From assembly GCA_963971225.1 (NCBI GenBank), contig OZ020269.1, positions 88,940,783-89,004,782 of the forward strand: 64,000 nucleotides of DNA, in the 5' to 3' direction. The position numbers and the translations under genes are program-made. The stretch is from Melieria omissa. Lineage: Eukaryota; Arthropoda; Insecta; Diptera; Ulidiidae. Within the stretch, counting starts at the first letter, position 1. The number at the start of each line of letters is the position of its first letter. This document shows, piece after piece, positions 43,137 through 54,240 of this stretch. The notes beneath the pieces are model-generated. The model was not told the origin of the DNA, searched no databases, and was given only the letters and a program-made list of their open reading frames with translations.

Positions 43137-46100
43137 TGCTCACAGAACTCTGAACTAAATATAGTAAACCAAGTTTTTAGTTTTTCTCTCTGATATAGAG
43201 AAAAGTATTAAAATTTTAACCATTTGTGGCAGACTTTTTCAAAACTTAGTCGTCCTTAAACACCAAAAGATGAATTTTTCATTTATTCTAGGAAATTTTC
43301 TCTTTCCTTGATCTACATTAAAAAAATTTTTTTTAATTTTCATGTCCATGGAATTTACTTAAAAAAATTAAAAACAATCTTATGTCAGGGCGAGAAACTA
43401 AAAACGCAGTTTTACTATATTTGGTTCCTAGTTTTGCGATTATATCGATTTGTTTCAAATTTTCGAATTTTGTTGGTTTTTGCCCACATTGCATTTGTAA
43501 AAATTGATAATCACTATTCTACTCCCAAAAAACTCAACCAGTTTTATATAAATTCGTACAACTATAACTTGTGGAACGCATTCGCCTAGTGCGCACTATG
43601 GGAATTTCCCTAACAAAATATTGTTCAAGGTACAAATATTCGACTCGCTTTCATATTTGTTGCCGTTGTTATTATGCGCTTTCTAACAATGACTGCAACA
43701 ACAATAAAAAATAACAACAACAACAAAGATAAATATACAACCTGCAAGCGCATAAATGCAAAAGATAAGATAACATTTGCGGCGTGCAAAATTGTTGTTG
43801 TTTTAGTTTCCATGGAATTGCGCTGAGTGTAATGTCAGCTTTACGCATTTGTCTGTCAATGGTGTGGACATTGAAATGAAAACAAAACAAAACAAAATAA
43901 AGCATAAAGATAAACACCAAACCCACACACCAGCAAGAATACTTAAAGGGTTAATACTCGTAAACAGCAGAATAACACATGCCACAACAACAACAACAAA
44001 AACAACCTCATGCTTGCGGTATTAAACCATTTTTTGTTGTTGTTGCTATGGTTGTTGATATCTAACCCCCTGATTTTTGGTAATTTGATATATCGATGTG
44101 GAAGCAGACAAAGTAAAGTAAAAGTAGCAGCGCTCCAAACGTCGAATTGGTAAAATATGTAACAAAAACAACGAAAAAATGTGAACACAGCATAAGAAGG
44201 ACACTACTCATTAAGGGCTTTAGCTCTGGGAAGCGATAGCATTGCTGACAGTGAAATATTTGCCGCTATCAGTGAGCGGCACACAAGTGTTACGCTTCGG
44301 CGAAAGTTGACTCAGATATTGCGCTGATTAAATACTCAGGCGCACACACTGACACGCTTGGTAGAAATTGCAATTGATAAGATAAGCACGCACAGTGAAT
44401 GAGTGAAGTTTATTGTTTTCCTTCGATTCCTTCTCACATGTGTAGAATATTTTCGCTGGTCTTGTCTGCCGCTTGGCAGATGAATGATTTGGCAATTGCG
44501 CCATGAATGCCAAACACAAACACACTCGATGCCACCCATTCAAACTCATCGTCACTGCTCATCGTCAACAGCATTTAATGAATGAATTAAATAAAGTGTT
44601 GAAAGTCAGCTGCAGTCGGGTCATTTCTTTTGTCTTTCACTCTTTTCTCGCAGCAGCGTCGAAGGGCAGCAAAAGCGAGGGTTGCAGATTAAATACTGCG
44701 CCGCGTGCTCACTAATGGAAATGCAATTTAATCCCACAATTGGTCCTCGTTTACTCTTTGAATGCGCCCTGGACGGTTAAAGGGGAAAAGGGAACTCACG
44801 CACATACAGTGCGGACTCGTTGTTGTGAAATGTGATATGAGTTGAAGGCGATTTAAAAACAAAATTAAAGCTCATGTAATGAAGGAAATAAGTGCAAAAA
44901 TCACAAGTAAAGCATTAAATTTCCATCAAAGAATGGTAATGAAAATATAGAAAAAATATGTAAATAAGGAAAAGCATTGAATTTTCATCAAAGGATGATA
45001 ATGAAAATATAGAAAAAAAATGTAAATTTTGAAAACGACTTTTTTATACTGCAGACTAGGCCTCGGAGACCTAAAAAAGTCCACTGGGAATCACTTCTTG
45101 GTGATTGTGAAGAAACTTATTAGTGTCTTTCTGAAGATGGGAAATTCAACTGATTTAAAAGACGATTTTGGATGTCTGCAATACTTATGTTACTAAAAGA
45201 TATGGGTATGAAATGAAAGAGAAAAATTGCCGTCTTTGATCTAAATATGTATTCTATTTTAAACTTTCAAAATGAAAATATCTCAGTAAGATGAGGAACA
45301 AGTACACGTTTTGAATCTCAGTCTGTAGTATCACACCTTTTCATTTCATTCTCTTAAGAATAAAAATAATATGTTTCCATCCATAATAAGCATCTTTGAA
45401 AAGCCTATATCCTTGAAATATTGAAATCTTTTTAAAAAGACACATCGGAAAAGGAAAAACTGAGTATGCCAGGATTCTATGAATGACCTCTAGTTTCAAG
45501 TCTATGTTAACATTTTGATGGGTCCAAATTACATTTACACTTAATCTTTCAATATTCCCACACTTTCTTCAATAATTTTCAAAACCCTCAAATTCAAACT
45601 AAAACTCTTCTTGGTCGCTCATTTTATCGTGTCCACACTGTCTTTAAAGACCTCGGCCTCCACTATTTGTCAACTGCTCGTGCATTGCTTTCGTTCAACA
45701 TTTAACGCATTTCATACAATTCATCGCATTTTCCGGCTGACAAATATTTGAACTTTGGTTCATTTCTATCTGTTTGGCAATCATTGTCATTGCTTAAGCG
45801 CTCAACCGACGCTTTTAATCTCTGTCTATTCCACCAGGCAATTGCGTTCTTGACGGCTTTTGTCATTCATGTTTACTTTGTTATGGATTCGCTGCTAAAT
45901 GGCAATGGCAGGCAATGCTTCTTCCCTCTCAGCAACTATTCCCTTGTAATTTTACGCCCACTTAGCGCGTTTTAAATGTCACGAATCTGCTGTGTAACAA
46001 TTAAATGTTGCGCAAACAAGTTAAATACAAGCGACTTTGTTGCTGTTGTTATTGCTGCCAACACGCATTGGCGGCACATCGCATGCCAAAAGCACACACG

Positions 46101-47040
46101 AACACTGAAGAATTCGATTGGAGATTCCAGGGAGGCGGTGGAGCATGCGCCCCAATGGGCGCGTATCGATTTTGTATGTCACATTCTTCTTGCTAGACGA
46201 ATGGCTTTTAGTTGCTATTGGTTTGAATTTAAGTAGTCTTTGGAGACAATCGGATTCATCGAAGCACTTTAATGCGATGCTTTCAGAGGTGTTTGCATTG
46301 TTCGGAGCTGCATTTAAAGACTGGAATTGAATGGTTTAAAGTTGGTCGATTGTGGATTTAAATTCTTTCCAATTCTTTCAAGTTTCTTTCTTTTTAACTG
46401 TTTAGGCATGGCAGAGAATAGTTAGAAGATGTATATTTATATCAGGTGACTTATGAAAGCTTACTGAAAAAATATTTGAATGTTTTGTTTTTCTATTAGT
46501 TTTCCTATAAATAATTTAATGATATTGGATTGATTACTGCAATATTTTATGCTTTATTTAAGGTCGGAGGTAAAATTTAAGAATTACTGTCAATTCTATC
46601 AATTATTCTTCAATTAGTTCTTTAATATCCACCAAATTGCTTCACAGTGTCGACAAACACTACAGTGTTCCCAGTGTTTAGTTTTAAAAGGCAAAATACT
46701 TGGTTTCCCTAACCTATAACTGTATTATTTTATTATAAGCATTCAGCTCAGAACTATGTTTATCACACATTTTGTATGACATTTGTCTCATATTCTAATT
46801 TATTTTTGTATTCCTTGTTTACTCTTCTCTGGAGCATAGGGCCACCACAAGACATGCCTTGTGTTGGTAACGTTAATCGTTATGTTCTAATAGTTGAATA
46901 ATAATACGAAAACACGAATCCATATAAACCAAAAATTGCATTCACTTCCAACAAACTCACACACACAACCACATTATCGAATATTTCATATCTGTTGCGA
47001 GTCTCATAACATAAATAATGCCACCATTTGCCACCATTAA
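43137..47040. other. Non-coding DNA
   Basis: No recognisable gene. It contains CAA/TTG runs (43715-43725, 43985-44000, 44033-44045), a short imperfect tandem duplication with 62-bp spacing (44909-45028, AAAGCATT...GAAAATATAGAAAAAA), and several balanced-composition segments with 60-93-codon frames, including a leucine-rich minus-strand frame near 43672-43926. None shows a domain or a plausible exon structure. Confidence 0.45.
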
Positions 47041-47260
47041 AGTCAACCAATAAATTTCTTACATGAACCAATACAGAACTAAAATAATTCGACCAAAACT
47101 GGTGAATGGCGCAAAAAGTACTCAAAAAATATGTCAAATAGATAGTCAACCAATAAATTTCTTACATGAACCAACACAAAACTAAAATTATTCGACAAAA
47201 GCACATGTAGTAAACTGCGTGAATGGCGCAAAAAGTGCTAAAAAATATGTCAAATAAAAT
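47041..47260. repeat. Imperfect tandem duplication, ~103-bp spacing
   Basis: AGTCAACCAATAAATTTCTT begins at 47041 and again at 47144. Both copies continue through ACATGAACCAA and AACTAAAAT to GAATGGCGCAAAAAGT and ATATGTCAAATA. The second copy carries an extra CACATGTAGTAAACTGCGT-like insertion. This is a simple local duplication. Confidence 0.8.
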
Positions 47261-47643
47261 CAATAATGAATAAAGCTAAAAGTGATTTATTATATTTGTG
47301 TAAAAAAGAAGAAAGTGTGTCGATATTAACTGGAACAAGAATGAATAAATAAATCGAACTTAAGTATTTTCTTGAAAAAAGGGAAAGTTTGTCAACATGA
47401 TCTTAAATAAGAATGAATGAATTAATCGAACTAATGTTTTATATGAAAAATGAAATAAAGGTTGTTGTCTTCTGTCTTTCTGTTCTGTCTGTTATCCGAT
47501 ATTTTGTAAATCTATTCTCAAAAATGTTCTGATCTAGTGTCTACCCATTAGTATAAAAACACTTCTTACATAAGTCAGGGCGTGGCACTTCTTTGAGATT
47601 ATTTTTTTTGCTCTCTCATCCGTTTACGGACCTCGGAGTGATT
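47261..47643. other. Non-coding DNA
   Basis: No gene recognised. GAATGAAT-, ATCGAACT- and TTGTCAACATGATC-like motifs recur, suggesting an old duplication. The last eight bases GAGTGATT are the left target copy of the next element. Confidence 0.5.
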
Positions 47644-47718
47644 CAGTGGCGGATTCAGGGGATGGTTTTGGGGTTGAAACAAATTAAAAGAAAAAATAAT
47701 TTTCTGAATCCGCCCCTG
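47644..47718. mobile_element. 75-bp hAT-like inverted-repeat element
   Basis: The left end CAGTGGCGGATTCAG and the reverse complement of the right end CAGGGGCGGATTCAG agree at 14 of 15 positions. The flanking 8-mers GAGTGATT (47636-47643) and GAATGATT (47719-47726) differ at one position, which supports an 8-bp hAT target duplication. It has no coding capacity and is probably an internally deleted derivative. Confidence 0.7.
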
Positions 47719-48745
47719 GAATGATTGGATGTGCCATTAATTACCAGGAACCTTTACACCTCTATTACTTATTAGTCTACGTCCTTTTAAGAATACATAT
47801 ACCATATGAGTAACAGTCATGTCTGCTTAAGAATCTAGACATCAATGAATTTATTTTCTGTTTGGTTGGTTTGCCTTAACCGCTTTTGGTATTCTTATGT
47901 CAGTCCTTTGATCTGCGCACGGGCTATTTTTTCTAATTAACTATACTTCAATTTATCTGGAACATTAACATCTCCAATAGTTATCAGTTTATCTACTTAT
48001 AAGTGCATATAAATTATATGAGTATCATTCAAGGTTTATAAAATAAAGGTTACGCCACTCGCCATGTTGTGACGTAGAATGAGCAATTCGTAGTGTTGCC
48101 ACATTTATATATTTTTTATTCGTATTTTATATATGTTACTTTGCCTCTGAGCTTTAAGCGTTAAAAGTCTTGAAATGGTGTTCCAAAGTATCAACGGCGA
48201 TGGACTGTTGGCTGCACCTTGTTATTTGCAGCGGCACATTGAAGAATCGCAACACACTTTTTGCAGTGATAATGTTAAAAAAAAATTTTTTCGATCAAAA
48301 ATGTATTTTCGAATACGAAGCCTGAATGCTCAAATGCGAGACAACTCTTGCATTAAAAGGCGTAAACTAAAAAAAATTTTTAAATAATTCCATATGCATG
48401 TATACATATTTCAACTTGCTTAATTTTTACTGTATGGCAACTACCTTTTTTCGGGTTTGTTTACATTTTCTAGCATTTTACAAGCTCGACCAATCAGAGC
48501 TCGCTTCTGTGTGACGTCACACGAGCACAACAAATTGTTTGACGTCTAAGTGACGGGACCTTTGTTCTATAGACCTTGAGTATCATTCATATCACCTTTA
48601 GAATCTATAAATCTTGTTTGCTGTCTGATTGCTTTGATTTAACCGTCTCTGATATTCTTCTCTTGGCCCTCCGAGCTGTCTACGGTTCTTTTCTCTCTGA
48701 CTGGTTCTACTATTAATTATCTGAAACCTCTACAACTCCGTTACA
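47719..48745. other. Non-coding DNA with a small unassigned frame
   Basis: A plus-strand frame of 70 codons (48175-48387) ends in a basic stretch with spaced leucines and isoleucines (YFRIRSLNAQMRDNS, then KRRKLKKIFK). It has no zinc-binding or catalytic motif, so I do not call a gene. A CCAAT motif and a cyclic-AMP-response-like palindrome follow at 48489-48522. The interval ends with TCTACAACTCCGTTACA (48729-48745), the left target copy of the LINE. Confidence 0.4.
48489..48522. promoter_or_regulatory. CCAAT box plus palindromic CRE-like site
   Basis: GACCAATCAG (inverse ATTGG) is followed about 15 bp later by GTGTGACGTCACAC (48509-48522), a perfect 14-bp palindrome centred on TGACGTCA, the consensus for CREB/ATF-family bZIP proteins. 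The pairing occurs in many animal promoters. No transcript is evident beside it, so function is inferred only from motifs. Confidence 0.4.
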
Positions 48746-49426
48746 TTAAATTAGGTTGGGTATGGAAGTCGAGCAATAGCTGCCCGAGACAATGCGTCCA
48801 ATAAGAGCTGTTGTGTCGAATCCCTCATTCCTTTTTGGAAGAGTTCATCTCCCCATTACTGTCCGGGAACTCCTTGATTTTCATCAGATTCATTCCAGAC
48901 AGCTCTTTCGTCTGAATCACTTCCGTTCCCAATATATGCGTTCTAGCATCTAAAAGGGTCGGAGCATTCAGTTATAATGTGCACAAATGTTTCATCATGT
49001 TCCATGCAGAATCGGCATAATTCGCTATCAGTGATTCCCAGAAGCACTGTATGCATATGCCCGCTCAGGATCCTTCCAATGCACTTAAGCTCTTTTCTGC
49101 TTAGGTCCAGAAGGTACTTGGATGTGCCTACCGAAAAGACCGAAAAAAATAGCTTGGAACGGCGCTATTCCACCGTGTTGGAGTATTTATGGTTAGCCCT
49201 ATTTGTGAATTTCTGTGTGACACAATGTATATAATGAGCTTTGCTGAAACCTATGATCGGCTCAGGTCCATAAGGTTGTTTTACAACCCCATCCTCGGCA
49301 AAGAATGTTGGCAGTGACAGTGCACAGAAACCCATTGTATTATCACTCGGTTATTCTTTAAAATGTCTTGAAGAACATTTGCTGTCTCTCAGACAAGTTT
49401 GGAGTCAAACGTGGCCGAGCTCAGAG
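48746..49426 (-). mobile_element. 5'-truncated LINE with target duplication
   Basis: On the minus strand the segment encodes remains of a non-LTR retrotransposon polyprotein C-terminus. A passage near 49330-49200 resembles the end of the RNase H domain, with stops and frame changes. From 49119 to a TAG at 48943-48945 an open stretch reads KYLLDLSRKELKCIGRIL, then SGHMHT, and then a CRFCMEHDETFVHI segment, the zinc-like C-x2-C region that ends many insect I/Jockey/R1-type LINEs. A 3' untranslated tail follows, ending in CCAACCTAATTTAA. The insertion is flanked by 17-bp copies at 48729-48745 and 49427-49443 that differ at one position. Confidence 0.75.
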
Positions 49427-49443
49427 TCTACACCTCCGTTACA

Positions 49444-50445
49444 AATCAGTTTTTTATATATATAAACTATATGTATGAATAATATTCATGTCTATTTTAG
49501 AATTAATTTATCAATGGACTAATCTGTTGTCGGTTTGACTGTCTCGATTGTTGTCCAATTTGTTCATCTCCTAAATTACACTTCATAGCTAAATTTTGTA
49601 TATGTCTATCCCATTGTCTGCACGTAGAGATATCTCTTTTTTGGGCATATATCACTTTTTCTACAACTTACACTAGTTCTTTTTTATTTACTGGTTAATC
49701 ATAACATCTGGTTTTAAAGTTTTAGGTGTATGTGTTCCATATTTCGGTCAATATATGGAAACAAATTCAGTATAGCGAACCCTGACGAAAAAAAAACAAA
49801 AATTGGGCTATATAGAGCTTATTTTTCTGAAACTAACGAACTGAAAATTTTGACTGGGGAACGCCTATAAAAGCGTGGCTCGGGGTCAAAGTTCAAAGTT
49901 GGTATAAAAAAAACCCCAATCAATTTCCAATTGATTTACACGATATGGGTATCAAACGAAAGGTCTTTTGAATAATTTTCTATTGTTGTACAACATTAGA
50001 TACGTTACGTGTACTAATAAGAAGTTTAAGGCGCAAAATATGTTATTTTATAAAAATTTTTTAAAAACTAATTTTTTTCTGGTACAAATTCATTATTAAG
50101 CTACAATAAGTTTGTTACCATATTGTAGCCTGTAGAATTTCCTTTACAATAAAATATAAAACATTTGCAATTTTTGGATTTTTGCTTTTATATTCAAGCT
50201 TTTTACTCACATCCAAGGATCTGTTCCACTCACATAGTGTATACACTATTATCTTGTGAAATTCATGGTTTTGTCTCTATTCTATCATATCCAACTCACT
50301 GCTTGATATTTTCCATGAATTTATATATTTGTAATCTATTGTTTACTGCTGTCTACCTCAATGTTTTGTAATATCCATGGATCTATCTGTATTCTACTGT
50401 CTTCTGTTCTCTTCTAATATATTTGTATATGTTTTATGTAAATTA
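49444..50445. other. AT-rich non-coding DNA
   Basis: I see no gene. Short frames (for example 50165-50371) have no recognised domain. It ends with TTA, the left target flank of the following element. Confidence 0.5.
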
Positions 50446-50552
50446 CACTACCCGACAAAAATTGGGTTCATCGTTCATAACTGAAATAAGAGGGGAAAAA
50501 CTAGTCTAAAAAATACTTTTATTTTCAGGAGCATTTTTCGTGTCGAGTAGTG
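50446..50552. mobile_element. Tc1-like 107-bp inverted-repeat element
   Basis: The left end CACTACCCGACAAAAATT and the reverse complement of the right end CACTACTCGACACGAAAA match at 11 of the first 12 positions. TTA flanks both sides (50443-50445 and 50553-50555), containing the TA expected of Tc1/mariner elements. CACTRC-starting ends followed by an A-run are common among Tc1-type transposons. No coding capacity. Confidence 0.55.
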
Positions 50553-50555
50553 TTA

Positions 50556-53500
50556 TATACTATTTATATGCTACATGTATTCGTGAATTTATTTCTCTTC
50601 TACTATATTTTGTAGTAACTATCAATCTGTGTACTTATCTTTTTATACTCTAACTTGCCGATTTAACTTGCTTATATATCAGTCAAAATACCAGTCCATA
50701 TTTTTATTATTTTTACCTTTATCTTATCTCATCATCAGCACAAACACCCTCGACTTTTATATGTATTGATGATGCTTTTCTGTCAGCATATTTGAATTTT
50801 CTGATCTGTTCCAACTGCTTTTGAGAGCACCCTGTCTGTCTTACAACTAACATATCTGACATCTGTCAAGCTATTACTCTATTGTTTTAATGACAGACAT
50901 ATATACATATGTAGAAATATATATGGCGTGTCCATAGTTCTGACAGCCCCCTGTCTCCATAAAAATACACACAGCTGTTTGCCTATGTTTCCATAAATCG
51001 CGCAGACATTCACTCATTCATAGATAAATTTAAATACTTTGGTTGTTTATGGGTTCATTTGTCTGTCAGTGCATTTAATTAACTGGCGCGATTTTCTGAC
51101 AACTTCAATTGCAAGAAACGAGTGTAATGAAAGATGTACGAGTATGATGGCAAACAAGTCCAGATGTGAGTTAAAAATAGTTAAAAGTTAAACTAAGCGA
51201 ATGCTGAAAGTGTAAATTTTGACCTAAATTTGTAAAATCATTGTTGCAATTACAACTGTTATGGTTTTTGTTGTAGTTTTGGCAAAAGCCAAATGGTAAC
51301 GTAAACAAGTTTGCAAAACAAAACCAATAAAAACACACAATGATGAATGAGCAACACGAATGACTGTAAAAAACGAGTAAAAGCTGTAAGGAAAAACAAA
51401 TTCAGAAAGAAGAAAAAACCCTAAAAACAGGGAGCGTTTTAAATTAACTACTGACAGTGCAGACAGACGAGTAAAATATGATAAATAAATGCAAACGAAA
51501 ACGGGAAAAAAGGACAAACCATGCAGGTGTGGCGGGCAGGAAACCCCAAAAAAGATAGGTGAACATTATGTGGAGCGTGGAAAAACGGGGCTGGAACTGC
51601 TAACAAGACGCTAACTTATTTTTGGTTTTTTGTTTTTGTTTTTTTTCTTGTTTTTTTTTTGGTGTGAGTAACAGCAATGAGCTTAAAAACAATGACTAAA
51701 TTGAAGTAAGTTTTTAGTTGACTGTGGGGTGTGGTGCGCACAGTGTTGCCAATTCATTCGGTGAAGCGAAAAAGCGTCACACACTTCTGTTTGGTTGTGT
51801 TTTTTTTTTGTTCAATAACTGAATGCGGGCAAAGTGCGGGTGTGATGGCAGCGACCGCTGGGGTTTGACATACACTAACAAATAGAAAAGACAACAACAA
51901 TAACAAGAAAACGCGACACGTCGGCACGCAACACAAACGTCACGCAATGCAGTCAAAAATTATAATAATAATATTATGACAACAACAACAACAACAACGA
52001 TTGTGCACAACTGAGAGAGTAAAACCGAAAGAAAAAGGTGTGCCACACAACGCTCGCGACAGTTTGTCATTTGCATTTGTAGTTGTAAAGAAGAACTACT
52101 ACTAAAAAATAGTAGTATCTGAGCGCTCAAACTCGGCCTTAAATCACAAACCCGTCAAGAGCGCACATGAAACCGTAAACAAGTGAGCGAGCCAAATCGC
52201 TAAAAGAGCTCAAAGAGCGACTCGCCGAGCTTTAAGTCACGATCAACCCAACAACAATTGACAATGGCAACACTGTTCGTATGAGGTGCCAAGCGTGGCA
52301 CGTAATCAAAGCGGCAAAAATTTAAACAGGAAAAATAATGGAATTAAGTATGGAGAACAAATGAGAAGAAACTGTAAAGTCAATAAGTGCAAGAAGAAGA
52401 AGAAAAACAGACCAAAGAGCGGCTGTCGACTGGTTCTGGCATTGTTTCTGTGTGTGTGTGCAATGAGTATTAAATTTCAACATTGTAATCGAATATGCAT
52501 GATAACAAAAAGTAAAAAAAAAACAAAAAACAACAACAAAATCTTGCCTAACGAGTTCATCGCATACAACACAGCATAGCGTCTTTTTTGCCTAAGTATA
52601 AAAATTTCAATAGCAAAGCAAAGTTGCACCCAAAAAGCAACAAACAGAGAAGCCCAGAATTGTGTGTGAAACAACGGCTGCAACGGCAGCCGAGGGAGTG
52701 GTTCCAAAACTATGTTTGTTTGTGCATTTGCATTTCATGGTATTTGTAACTTATGTGTGTATGTGTGTGTGCACTTTTTGTTGTTGGTTTAATTTTTTTC
52801 GATTTTTGTTTTTATTTCAATTTTTGGTGACACTTTGACAGCGCAACAGTTGCTGGTTGAAGGCGCTGTCATCAAGAATGTTGTTGACTTTTAATCAGTA
52901 AATGAGAAAAAAATAAAAAAAACTTTAACGTGAACTGAGTTAGTTTCAGTTAGAAGCAGCGCTTTAATCAAAAATAGTTGAAATTTTTAATAAAATCACA
53001 TATTTCCAATCATCTCAGCGGCTCTTAAATAAATTCAGAAACTTTCAATAAACTCAGTTTTCTCGAATAAATAATTCACTTATTCGATTGCAACTGTCAT
53101 GTGTTGACAACTTTCATGCGCTTTTATTAAACGTTTGCTACATTTATTGTATGTAATTATCTCTCCAAACACTTTTGACAGCCAGGTAGATTCTCTTATT
53201 AACCGGCAGATGCTTTCGGTTACGTTTGGCATTCAAAAAGCCAAGAACGAGTTTCAGCTGAAGCGGAAGAAAAAGTCTCCGAAGCCACACCAGTAAAGTC
53301 AACAAATACGGTTGAACGTTATGGGCGCCGCGGGGAAACGGACGAGAGTTGGTATGGGCGGCAGATTGAGAAAATTCAGAGTAAAGAAGCAACGACAAAA
53401 CTGGCCAGAAGCAGCGAGAAAGCATGAAATAAATGTGCTTGTTGGTGCTTCTTCATGAGAAAAGTAAAACGTGTTGTGGATATTTTATATCTCATGGATG

Positions 53501-54019
53501 ACGCTTGCAAGTGGAGCACGCTAAAGTTAAAGGCAAAAACAAAATCAGTAATCAAACGTAAAAAGAAGAAATTGTAAAGTAAATTGGAGCAACAGAATAG
53601 AAAGTGGATAAGCGCCAGGAACAAAAATACAAAGAGTTGACAACTAATTAAAACTGATATAAATGAATGAATGATCAAAAAATAGTCAATGACAATGTTA
53701 GGAAAATAAAAAAAATATTATTTCCAAAAACACAAGAAGAAAGAAGAAAGTGATGAGAAGAAAAAATAAATTTGGAAGGAATAGAAAAAAACTTTTTAAT
53801 ATAAAGGAACTTTTTTCAACTCTTTTGAACTTGTAAAAACTTGAAAAGATCAAAGGAACGACGACGAGACGAAAAAAAAGCCAACAAAATCTGGTTTAAG
53901 ATGGATCGATCAGAAAGCAGAGAAACGAAATGAGAAAAATATACAAAAATTGTAGGAAGAAAATAATAAATATTAAAATTTACAACTTTTACAAACAAAC
54001 ATTTCATTGTAGGAAAAAT
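50556..54019. other. Non-coding DNA
   Basis: No supported gene. The segment 51740-52720 has CAA runs (51977-51998), CA/TG repeats and balanced composition. The segment 53140-53420 is also less AT-rich and open for 93 codons on the minus strand, without a domain. T-rich segments near 51625-51660 and A-rich segments near 53560-54000 give hydrophobic or basic frames that I discount. Confidence 0.45.
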
Positions 54020-54240
54020 ATAAAAAATAAATAAAATAAAATAAAATAAAATAAAATAAAATAAAATAAAATAAAATAAAATAAAATAAAAATTAAAAAA
54101 ATAAATAAATAAATAAAAAATTAATAATAAATAATAAAATAAAATAAAATAATATAAAATTAAATTAAATTAAAAAAATAAAATAAAACAAAACAATAAA
54201 ATAAAATAAAACAAAAAATAAACTAAAATAAAATAAAATA
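54020..54240. repeat. (ATAAA)n microsatellite and A-rich low-complexity DNA
   Basis: About fourteen copies of the pentamer ATAAA run to near 54090, followed by irregular AAATAAAT, AAATTAAA and AAACAAAA units to about 54240. The frame at 54170-54421 on the minus strand runs into this tract and is not a gene. Confidence 0.9.

Noticed and set aside
48175..48387. 70-codon frame considered as a P-element/THAP-type protein fragment because of its basic, leucine-spaced end
   Set aside because: No C2CH zinc-binding THAP residues are present, and no inverted repeats or 8-bp duplication could be assigned.
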